64,000 bases of DNA from Argentina anserina (Eukaryota; Streptophyta; Magnoliopsida; Rosales; Rosaceae). A program made the translations under genes and the position numbers. Below the pieces are notes generated by a model that saw only the letters and a list, made by a program, of their open reading frames with translations, made no database searches and was not told where the DNA came from. The stretch spans positions 7,626,001 to 7,690,000 of the forward strand of contig NC_065872.1 in assembly GCF_933775445.1 (NCBI RefSeq). Direction: 5' to 3'. Shown in pieces: positions 13,206 through 23,050 of the stretch. Positions within the stretch are counted from its first letter, which is position 1. Every line of letters starts with the position of its first letter.

Positions 13206-16200
13206 ATGTCCCGCGGTGAAATCGAATATCTAGCTGATTGCGGAACCACCCACATTGTCCTACGGCACATGCAGTTGTTCACAGATCTAGTGTTTTCGAC
13301 TTCTTCGATGACTACAATGATTGGCTCGAAATCGATCATTCAAGGAAGATGCACTGTTTCTTTCATGTTGCCTAATGGTATGACTCTCAACGTCGTAGAT
13401 GATCTTTATGTGCCAAAGTCTCCCCGCACCTTGCTAAGTTTTAAGGACATACGTGACAGTGGTTTTCACCTCGATACTTATGTTGAGAATGGAGAGGAAT
13501 ATCTTTGTGTTACATTTGAAAAAGCAGGCCAACGTCGCATCTTAAAGAAGATGAAGAGTCTTAGGAATGGTTTGTATCTTACTTCCATTCGAATCTTTGA
13601 ATCATATGCGGTTGAACACAACTTTTGTGATTCAGACTCTTATATGCTTTGGCATGCCCGTCTCGGGCACCCTGGACGTGATATGATGATTAGAATTTTT
13701 AAGAATTCATATGGTCATTCATTTTTCAAGTCCCGGAAGCGATTGGAGGATCACCCCACCTGTGCTCCACACGGTGAGGCAGTGCCTACCCGTGCACCGC
13801 ACGGTGTGGCCAAGCCTGCCTATCTCGGTAGCCCCACGGCTTTCATGTCGTCGGTGGTGGCATCCCCTCCTTCACAGGAGCTTGTGATGCCTCCCGTGCT
13901 TTCTAATGCATCCATGGCAATTTCTGATGCCCATCGCTCGTTTTGCAAAGCTTTTTCTCTTGCTAAATTTCAAGAAAGTCATTCTTTTGCTAAGGCTTCG
14001 ACCGAGAACATTCCATTCTTACAACGTATCCAAGGTGACATTTGTGGACCTATTCAACCAGAAGGCATACCTTTTTGATATTTTATGGTATTGGTTGATG
14101 CATCGACGCGTTGGTCACACGTCGCTTTGTTATCCACAAGGAATGCTGCATTTGCTAAGTCATTAGCTGAGATTATTAAACTTCGAGCTCACCACCCCGA
14201 CTATCCTAACAAATCCATTCGTTTGGATAATGCTGGAGAATTCACCTCTAAAACTTTTGATGATTACTGCATGTCTATTGGGATCGAAGTTGAACATCTC
14301 GTTCCTCATGTTCATTCACATAACAGTCTAGCTAAGTTATCCACAAGGAATGCTGCATTTGCTAAGTTATTAGCTGAGATCATCAAACTTCGAGCTCACC
14401 ACCCCGACTATCCTAACAAATCCATTCGTTTGGATAATGCTGGAGAATTCACATCCAAAACTTTTGATGATTACTGCATGTCTATTGGGATCGAAGTTGA
14501 ACATCTCATTCCTCATGTTCATTCACATAACAGTCTAGCAGAGGCTACCATCAAGCGTATTCAGCTTTTGCTCGGACAATGGTTTTGGGTACTAACCTGC
14601 CGGTCTCTGCGTGGAGATATGCAGTGTTGCATGCAACGACACTTATTCGTTTCAGACCCGCGGCTAACCAAGCGTTTAGTGCGTACCAGATGGTAACTAG
14701 TTACGTACCCAATATTTCACACTTACGCATTTTTGGTTGTGCCGTCTATGTGCCTATTACGCCTCCACTGCGTACTAAGATTAGTCCTTAGAGACGATTA
14801 GGTATCTATGTTGGCTATAATTCCCCAACGATTGTCCGCTACTTAGAACCAACCACCGGAGATTTCTTTATTGCAAGATCTGCATATTGTCACTTTGATG
14901 AGACATGCTTCCCGTCGTTAGGGGGAGATGAGAATGTTATCATTCCAAATGAACATCAGGAATTGACGTGGTGTGTTCCCACTATCATTATGACCCCCGC
15001 ACTGCTCAAAGCGAGTTAGAAGTGCAACGCATTATCGACCTCCAGAAAGTCGCGGATTTGATGCCTGACGGCTTTGTAGATATTGCTAAAGTGACGAGAT
15101 CAAACATACCCGCTGCAAATGTACCGACACGGTTAGATGTCCTGAAATACGGGCGTGGAAGACAAGCTCTTGGACCTAGCAACGTTGGCACCGCCCCTGA
15201 AAGTGGGACGGAGGCCGGCGGCGGCACCACTGTACGCCGTGGTGTTGCTGGTGCCCCTTGTGGCGACGATGCCGAGATGGTCCGGCAAGGAGCTGCTTCA
15301 GCCTCGGCTCCTCAAAGGAAAATGGGGAGACCGATAAACTCTAGAGATTCAAAGCCTAGAAAGAAGCGAATGACCAAGGCACATCGCGTTATCAACGATG
15401 AATCACCATCGTATGAAGTTGTCTCTGATTACAGCTATGTCCATGAATCAACTCAAGTGTTTACCGTGGGATGCTATGGAACCTTGTTTGATACTAAAGA
15501 ACAACGAAATCTCAGTTAACTACACAAGTGAGCATTCGGTCCGAAACCGAGCCACTACATGCATTGATGACGTTTTCACTTATTCCGTTGCACATGAGAT
15601 TATATCTGAAGACAACGTTGAACCTCGCTCTGTAGCTGAATGCAAACGTAGAGCAGATTGGCCGAAGTGGAAGGAAGCAATCCAGGCAGAACTCTATGGG
15701 GATCTTGACGCAGAGATATACATGAAAGCTCCACAGGGACTACCTTTACCTCCATCAAGTGCCTCCATACCACATAGTACGGGTTGAAGCAATCTGGTAG
15801 AATGTGGTACAATCGGTTGCATCGATACTTGGTGAGAATGGGTTATAAGAATGATGAACTATGCCCATGTGTGTTCATACGAAAGAGAAATTCCAGATTC
15901 TTCATCATTGCGGTCTACGTTGATGACATGAATATAATTGGTACTCTTGATGAGATTGAAGAAACCGTGTCTTATTTGAAGTTGGAATTTGAGATGAAAG
16001 ACCTAGGGAGAACGAAATTCTGCCTCGGCCTTGAGCTTGTGCATAGGGCCGACGACATCTTAGTCCATCAGTCGAATTACATGCAGAAGATGCATCGATG
16101 TTTCAATATGGATCTATGCAGTCCATTGTCTACTCCCATGGTCGTCCGAAGTCTAGATATCAAGAATGATCCATTCCGTCCTAAAGAGGATGATGAAGAA

Positions 16201-17079
16201 GTTCTTGGTCCTGAAGTTCCATACCTTAGTGCAATTGGGGCATTATTGTATCTTGCTCAATGCACTAGACCGGACATATCTTTCGCAGTGAACTTATTAG
16301 CTAGATTTAGCTCCGCGCCTACACTACGTCATTGGAATGGAATCAAGCATTTGTTTCGGTACTTGAAAGGTTCATTTGACATGGGATTGTTCTACCCCTA
16401 TTGCAGAGAGAACACCGCCACGGTATCTCCCCACACCACCGCCGTCATCGACCCCGGCCTTGCCGCCGTACGCCGCAGCAACGCCGCCGGCCGCCATGGT
16501 GTGGATACCATGCACGGTGCCGAGAGCAGCAACCGGTCTCGTGCTGCTCCTTCCCCCGATGCAAAGACTCCAAACAACTTGTTATTTGGTTATGCTGACG
16601 CAGGGTACCTCTCTAACCCTCATAAAGCTCATTCTCAAACCAGTTATGTGTTTACCATTGGGAATACAACGATATCTTGGAGATCCACGAAGCAAACTCT
16701 TGTTGCTACTTCTTCGAATCATGCGGAGATCATCGCTCTCCATGAAGCAGTTAAAGAATGTGTTTGGCTACGATCACTCGTTCGTCATATTGATGATTCT
16801 TGTGGATTAGTCTCTACAACTGATCAACCTACGTGCATTTATGAAGATAATGCTGCTTGCATAGAGTAGACAAAGTTAGGTTTCATCAAAGGAGACAACA
16901 TCAAGCATATTTCGCCCAAGTTCTTTTACAACGTTCAACAACAGAAGTTTTTGAATGTTCAGATCAATTAAGTAAGTTCAGAATCCAATGTTGCGAATTT
17001 GTTCACCAAGTCTTTGCCTAAATATACTTTTGTGAAACATGTGAAGAGCATTGACATGCGTCGTTTATCAGAACTTTAG
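13206..17079 (+). pseudogene. Copia pol (protease, integrase, RT, RNase H), inactivated
   Basis: In order: a protease-like site ADCGTTH near 13235; a GAG-pre-integrase motif LWHARLGHP near 13650; the integrase core (RLDNAGEF and a later Glu), interrupted by an in-frame TGA at 14076-14078 and containing a 207-bp in-frame duplication; frameshifts near 14575, 14970 and 15500; the RT start WPKWKEAIQAEL fused directly to YGDLDAEIYMKAPQGL, so much of the N-terminal RT is deleted; the RT catalytic YVDD near 15920; RNase H (YADAGY, IYEDNAACIE) with a stop at 16867; and a terminal NVANLFTKSLPK. It cannot encode a working polyprotein. A Pro/Ala-rich stretch lies between RT and RNase H (about 16400-16560). 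Confidence 0.9.
14130..14543 (+). repeat. 207-bp tandem duplication inside the integrase
   Basis: Two adjacent copies (14130-14336 and 14337-14543), each starting TTATCCACAAGGAATGCTGC, with few mismatches. The period of 207 bp is 69 codons, so the frame is kept. Each copy encodes LRAHHPDYPNKS and RLDNAGEFTSKTF, so the middle catalytic Asp of the DDE triad is present twice. Only the second copy continues into AEATIKR with the third acidic residue. Confidence 0.92.
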
Positions 17080-17252
17080 AGTTTGGTAGACTTCAGGGGG
17101 AGTCTACATCACATGTCAAGATCTTAAGTAGTTGGTGCGTTGTGCTTTTTTTCCTTCGATCAAGCTTTTGTTTTACCTAAGAGGTTTTTGTTTTGCTTGA
17201 CAAAGTTTTTACCGAGGCAACGTTGTGCGCCATGCAACCTAGGCATGCGACA

Positions 17253-17262
17253 CAAGGGGGAG
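17253..17262 (+). other. Copia polypurine tract
   Basis: A purine run, AAGGGGGAG, ending at the first base of the 3' LTR. This is the position and composition expected of the plus-strand primer of an LTR retroelement. Confidence 0.8.
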
Positions 17263-17447
17263 TGTTCCGAGAGAGTTACTATTCTACCATTGTGTGTGTC
17301 TTAGCCTAATAGATTTCATGTTATGAGATATATTAGCATCTCCGTAATAGATTAGGACTTCGAATCCTACGAGATTATGGTTTTTGTAATGCCTATATAT
17401 AGGCCCCCATATCATTCAATAATACATAATTATTTCATCATGCATCA
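17263..17447 (+). repeat. Copia 3' LTR (185 bp)
   Basis: It begins TGTTCCGAGAGAG and ends CATCATGCATCA. It matches the 5' LTR with roughly a dozen differences by eye, apart from the 66-bp duplication that only the 5' LTR has. The divergence points to an old insertion or to LTRs of different origin. Confidence 0.92.
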
Positions 17448-17460
17448 GCTTTCTAAATAT

Positions 17461-17571
17461 GAGCAAATTATTGTTTAGTAAAAAATCAAATCTTAAATTA
17501 TAAAAAGGTCAATGGAAAAAAAATTCAATTATAAGATAATTATCTCATTTAATTGAAAATTATGACATGTC
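17461..17571 (+). repeat. Flanking direct repeat, right copy
   Basis: It starts GAGCAAATTATTGTTTAG and matches 10124-10222 in the same orientation with substitutions and small indels. The two copies enclose the Copia element. Confidence 0.75.
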
Positions 17572-18792
17572 AACAAGCTTTAAATAAAATTAGAAAAAAT
17601 CAATTTTTAAATATATTCCGGACTATTTTTCCATTTCTCACTATTTTTCTTCTTCTTCTTCTTATTCCGGCCATAACTTGGCCATCCAATGATGGATTTG
17701 ATCGTGGTTAATACCGTTGAAAATCTCTTTTTTCTCTTTCATTTGATATCATACCCACTCCGAACCGAAAACCGTACAAAGAGCAGAAACCCTCTTAAGG
17801 GGCTGTCGTCGTCCATGCTGGTACTCTAAGCTTTTCCGGTGAAACTGGAGCCCAAGGCTCTATAAAATCTAGCTATTCTCTTGATTCTGAACACATTCAT
17901 ACCGATCTCATTTGAATTTTAATATAATTTCGCGAATTTACAAATTTCTCTCGACATGTCACACTAGGGTGTCACACTGGTAGCTATAATATCAAAATTG
18001 TGATTGCTATTATATCTGGTAGTGTGACTACTCATGTATCTGGTAGTGTGACTGCACTTGTGACTATGTTGTGATAAGAAGAAAATGTGAAGAAGAAGAA
18101 TTATAAGAAAAGAATAACTAGAAATAAAGAATCTTTGTATATTGTTATGTGAACTTAAATTTCTCAAATAAACTAATACGATCTAAATATCGATATTGAC
18201 GTTGTCACACCAATAACTACACTAGGAGTCAGTCTAGTAGTCACACCAATAGCCACACCGGTAGTCACGCAATTAGACATCACATTAGGAATTCAGACAA
18301 TTGAAGTTGAGCAAAATAATAAATAATCAGATGAACACCCATAAAACTGCTTTGGGCACCCATTCACCATCTTCTCCAACTGTGTCCGTGTGAGAGTAAT
18401 ATGGTGACTAGTAGTGTGAGTATGGGACTAATGGTGTGACGGTTGTGACTGCTACTGTGACTTTTATTGTGACATGTATGAAAAACCAAACGCTTGCTTT
18501 AGATCCTTCCGTAGAATAACCAGATGTAATGAGTAAAATGAAACTCTAAAGTAGACTTGCATTGCTCGAACACGTTCGCCTTCGGATCCCTTCCTCAGAG
18601 ACTCATGTGTAGTCTTTTTCTTCACGTCAGAAACAGTGAAGACCTCCTTGACTTGATCGGCCTCCAACTTCAGAGCTTTGGAACTCGAACCCGTCACGGC
18701 AATTAGGTTCTTCTCCTTCAGCGACTGCAGCACTCGGTGATGTTGGTGCCGCGTGGTGGAGGTTGTTTGATCCTCAGATTTGATTTGGATCT

Positions 18793-18875
<83 letters not shown>

Positions 18876-19485
18876 AAGTGGTTGACATGGACCGGATCAA
18901 AACCCAATCCCCCGAGCTTTGCTTAATGACCTCCATGGTGTACTTGACGACATGAAGTTGCAAAGATTGGTGAAGATGATGAAGCCGCTCGACGGTTTCA
19001 GGGAATTGGTCGCTCGACGGTTTGATGGTGTTTTTGTTGGTTGAGGACTCCATCGAGGACGGCGGGATCGGTGAAGATGATGAAGCCTCGGATCCTCAAT
19101 TCTTGATCGCGCCTTCATCTCCGATTGCGCCTCCGTCTTCGATCGCGCCCCCATCTCTGACCGCACCTACTTCCCAGCCTTGGGCAACTCCTCGTTGCAG
19201 CTCAGCTCCGCCGAAAGTCTTTCTCTGCTCAAAACTAGATGTGTCAAAGCGAATTTGGGAACGAAGGTGAGTGGGTGGAAGTCTTGGTGACCATTTTATA
19301 ATTTCAAAATCTTAGGCGAGTGTTTTACAATTAGATGGGTAGAAATTGATTTTTTGATGAGAACTCGAAGAAGAAACCACAACTCCCTTAGAATCAGACC
19401 CAATAATAGAGGCCCAAAAGCCCTTATACCCTTTTTGCAACGCCCACAAAACCCCTTCGAACTCTCAACAACAAACAACCCAAAA
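17572..19485. other. Intergenic region with short-motif arrays
   Basis: No gene supported. Positions 17955-18480 hold scattered GTGTGACT words in both orientations; 18797-18873 is a GA run. The segment 18900-19270 has imperfect repeats containing GATCGCGCC and a run of Pro/Ser codons in one frame, without a recognisable protein. The end is the promoter region and 5' leader of the ribosomal protein gene. Confidence 0.35.
18797..18873. repeat. (GA)n microsatellite, ~77 bp
   Basis: An uninterrupted GA run. Translated on the minus strand it gives an artificial Leu-Ser repeat. Confidence 0.95.
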
Positions 19486-21044
19486 ATGACCAGATGGTGG
19501 CGCTCAGCCGGCGGAGGCCTCCGGTCTCTTCTCTCAACCCCACTTTCCTGCCCAAACCCATCTCTCCAATCCCAAACCTCTCTCTACCACACCATCCAAG
19601 CCATCCCTAGAGAGTTCACCGGAAACCGAATCTCCGCCAAAGACAGAGCCCAGGGCCGCATCCCCGCCGTCGTCTTCGCCCAGCCGCTGCCGGAACACAG
19701 CCCCAAACCCACCGGCCGATTCATCGCCAGAAAACACCTCCTCACCACTGAACGGAAGCAGATTCAGGCCATTCTCAACTCCGTTGAGCTCCCCTACTTC
19801 TGCTCCACCACATTTCCCCTCCAGATCCGGGCCGGGTCCGGGTCTTCGGTTCTTCTTGAATCCGGGAAAGTCCTGCCCATTAAGGCAAGTTCACTCATTT
19901 TGATTCATCCCATAATGTTTTTGATTTAAGGTTTATGTTTGGTTTTTAAGGTTGTATTGTGTGAATGTGTTTGTGTAGATTCATAGGGACGATGAGAGTG
20001 GGAAGATACTGAACTTGGTGTTTGTTTGGGCCGATGAGGGTTCGGAGTTGAAGGTGGATGTTCCTGTCACTTTCAAAGGTGAAGATGTCTGCCCTGGTCT
20101 TAAAAAAGGTAATTGTTTTTTCTACTATATGTTACGTTGATCAAGAAGTTAAAGAGTGTTAGTACTTGTAGAATTGTGTTGGACATACTTGCGTGTACTT
20201 ATTGGAATTGGATTACTAAGAGATTTGTAGAATGTTGGGGGATGAAGTGATCTTTGGGTTCTGTAAACATCACTGTAGCAATTTTGATGGTCTAAGTGAC
20301 CTGTTAAGCTGATCATTGTTTGAGTTCTTAGGGTGTAGTGTAGCAAATGAGAAATAGTTAAGGGGAAGATGAGATGGCTATTGAAATTTGGAAGAATAGG
20401 CAAGAAGAAGCAGGGAGTAAATGAGATGTCTAGGATTTGAGATGAGATTGAGAGTATTAACCTGATGCTGTATTGCGCTAAGCAAGTGTGCAGTAAGTAC
20501 AAAATGTAAAACAAATGAAACTTTTTTTTATCCCTGGTTAAGTAACTAATCTAAGAACGTAAGTGTCAAGATAATCATGAAGAAAATTCATCAAGATGTG
20601 AAAGTGAGAAACATACAGGGCTGGAATATAGGCGGGTCTGTTAGTATGTGTTATGTGGATTCTGCGTTTAGTTCTTAGAATGGCCAGTGGGTTATACTTG
20701 GTTGCTACATGCATGTTGGAGAAAGCTTACATGCTACATGCAGACAACTGAAGTTTATTTTTGGATTATGACTGTATGCAACATGACACTGATAATGACT
20801 TGTTTGTGCCAAAACAGGCGGTCACCTAAACAAAATTAGAACAAGTCTAAAGTACCTTTGCCCTGCTGAACACATTCCTCCCAAAATTGAGGTGGATATC
20901 AGCAATCTAGATATAGGAGATAGGGTGTGCCTTCCGGATGTTAAGGTTCATCCATCCCTGAAGCTCTTAAGCAAGAACGACGTCATGCCTTTATGTAAGA
21001 TAGTTGCAACGAAGTTGGAAACCCCAGAACCAGCAGGAGTTTAG
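19486..21044 (+). CDS. bL25-family ribosomal protein, probably mitochondrial
   Basis: Predicted 251 residues from three exons: 19486-19884, 19979-20108 and 20818-21044. The N-terminus (MTRWWRSAGGGLRSLL) is Arg-, Ser- and Leu-rich with few acids, as in mitochondrial or plastid targeting peptides. The body contains RIPAVVFAQ, then KVLPIK, IHRDDESGKILNLVFVW, FKGEDVCPGL and YLCPAEHIPPKIEVD, matching plant proteins with the bL25 / Gln-tRNA synthetase anticodon-binding fold that bind 5S rRNA in bacteria. Exon frames join exactly. Intron 1 starts with GC (AAG|GCAAGT) instead of GT; intron 2 is GT-AG. An upstream in-frame ATG (19354) is unlikely to be used because the residues it adds do not look conserved. 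The organelle is inferred. Confidence 0.9.
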
Positions 21045-22899
21045 GCACTGATTCTTGAAAGCTTTGTAACCATATAATTTGGTAGCAAGAATCACGAGAA
21101 GTTCAAGAATAAGCCTACTAGGCTACTGATTGAGGTGGTGCTATGGAATTCTCAAGTAGGAAAGAGTTTCATATTGTTGTTTAGATCTTAAATTGTTAAT
21201 CGGACACAAGTTGGGTCCTTTTGTAGCCTTTGAATAGAATATCATTGTCTTGTTATATCATCTGCTCTCTCTGCTTGTCTTCACTCGAGTACTTTTTAGA
21301 AGTTGATATCATCATAGACGTGCAATGTTAAATTTGTTTCAATCAACTTCTGCCTATGTTATCCACTCATACTACTCTCACAGTAAATCTGTCGTATTCG
21401 TGATTTCATCAATTTTTGTAGTGTTTGGAAATGCTTATAGCCGGAGATTTCTGTTCTCGGTCAGTCTTGAGCTTAGGCCGTTAGGGAATTAGGATCCCTC
21501 CCAACAAGACTCACATAGTATACTGATAGGAAAGTAAACAAACCATAAGACAAGCAACAAGAGAACACCAAGATTAACGAGGTTTGACATAAACCTATGC
21601 TTACATCATTCGAGAGACACCATGTTCTTTATTATGAGAAATATAACAATATAAGCTACATTTAAGCTAAATCCCGTAACCCAAAACCCATAATTTATGT
21701 ACAACCACACTCATAGAATTTTCCAAGAACACACTCACACTCAAGAGTTATTCTCACCCTTGACATCTTTGCTCCCTTACACAAGAAATATACACTCCTT
21801 TGCCGATGACTGCATCCACCTTACCGGGATGGCCATGCTCTGATGACCACATCCACGAACTGAGTCATGACAACCACACCTTGGTTTACTACCTATGTCT
21901 CCCATATATAGACACACCAATTACAATCTAATTGGTCATAGGAAAACCAAAACCTTTTCATACTAGAAAAGAACCTATTCTTAAAAGGAATAAATTTTGA
22001 CATTAACCATGTCTAATTAGGAAGAGTAACCAAGTACAACTAGTACTTACTTTCCTAATCAAATTCTCATCACATCGTAGTCGTGTTATTCAAGTTGGAT
22101 GATGTATGCTGATGAGTCGTGGAATTGAAATAGCTACGGATCTATCAACAGTACCTACCTTAGCAAACCAAGTCAACACTACATTCATTTCCTTCTCATC
22201 CATATCCTGAATTATTTGTTAGAATTGATAATCAGTTCAGTTGTGTCTTCAACTCTCCATCAATACACATTCATAGGGTGCAACCCTAAGACGTCCAGAG
22301 AGAAGATTCAAGGAAAAAAGAAAGTCTGATGGCTTTGACGTGAGATGGTCAGACGGTTAGACTTAAACATCTGCCATAAAGCTTCAGAGCGACTTCCTCA
22401 AAGACTCGGTGTCTGCGCCGTAGAGAAAAATCTAGCTAGCTAATCCAACGACGTTTACAGACCCTAATCAGTCCTTGAAATTTACACCAATGTTATTACA
22501 TTTCTCATTGCGTGATTACAGTGTATCAGTGTCCGTAATGCTCAGATTAGCCATCCAATTACGACAATCACCATCCGAAAAATCGTGTCCGTACATTTGT
22601 TGAGCCACAATAACCAACCCTCTGCATGAGTAACCAACTTATTTCATTCATGCAGACCAATCCCACAGGTACTGTAAGCCTGTAACTGAAATAACGGACG
22701 TAACAAAGAAATGGGAAAACTTAAAGACACGTTAAGATGGAAGCGAACTTGACTTGGTTTGAAGAGAAGATATATTAACCTCTCAATCAACACCTTCTTC
22801 CCGATCGGCGTGGGAATAAAACCTAGACTTTTGCAGCAAACCGCGTTTTTCTCCCGCTCAAAAAAAAAAAACCAACCAAACCAAACCAAACGAACCAGA
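21045..22899. other. 3' flank of bL25 gene, LTR-like remnant, MAPKKK 5' region
   Basis: The first ~250 bp are the 3' UTR. From about 21476 to 22215 the sequence resembles a retroelement LTR remnant (AACACCAAGATTAACGAGG, a CATATATAG TATA-like word), but neither matching ends nor a target duplication could be placed, so the assignment is weak. The remainder is promoter and leader of the kinase gene. Confidence 0.3.
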
Positions 22900-23042
22900 A
22901 TGACAACACCGTCTCACGCCGTCGTCATGGCCTCGTTCTCCGAAGAAGATCCATGACGATGAGCTGGAAAATGGATCTTCTTCTCCAGGACCTCATCGTC
23001 GAGTCTTTCGTTATTACAGTCTTGTCCTCCTCCTCATGCTAG
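22900..23042 (+). promoter_or_regulatory. Two overlapping upstream ORFs before the MAPKKK start
   Basis: uORF1 (22900-22956) encodes 18 residues, MTTPSHAVVMASFSEEDP. uORF2 starts at 22953 inside the stop of uORF1 (ATGA overlap) and runs to 23042, encoding 29 residues beginning MTMSWKMDLLLQ. It ends 8 bp before the preferred kinase ATG at 23051 and overlaps the alternative in-frame ATG at 23036. This would be expected to lower initiation at the main ORF. Transcript boundaries are not known from sequence. Confidence 0.5.
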
Positions 23043-23050
23043 ACATCACC

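Larger units (their letters stand above)
10240..17447 (+). mobile_element. Decayed Ty1/Copia LTR retrotransposon (7.2 kb)
   Basis: It is bounded by TG...CA LTRs (10240-10490 and 17263-17447) in the same orientation. Gene order is gag, zinc knuckle, protease, GAG-pre-integrase, integrase, reverse transcriptase, RNase H. Integrase before reverse transcriptase identifies the Copia superfamily. A purine tract (AAGGGGGAG) abuts the 3' LTR. No clear match to the usual Met-tRNA primer-binding site follows the 5' LTR. Frameshifts, stops and a deletion in the reverse transcriptase make it non-autonomous. The bases flanking the LTRs (CATTT left, GCTTT right) are not a clean 5-bp target duplication. Confidence 0.93.

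Noticed and set aside
18464..18907. Minus-strand frame of 147 codons with a long Leu-Ser repeat
   Set aside because: The repeat is only the translated GA microsatellite. The rest matches no family I recognise and no splice-supported extension was found.
19022..19270. Plus-strand frame with an APSSPIAPPS-like repeat before the bL25 gene
   Set aside because: Built from imperfect short repeats in the promoter side; no family match.
21476..22215. Possible full LTR element or solo LTR
   Set aside because: LTR-like words are present but matched ends and a target duplication could not be found, so it is only noted as a remnant.
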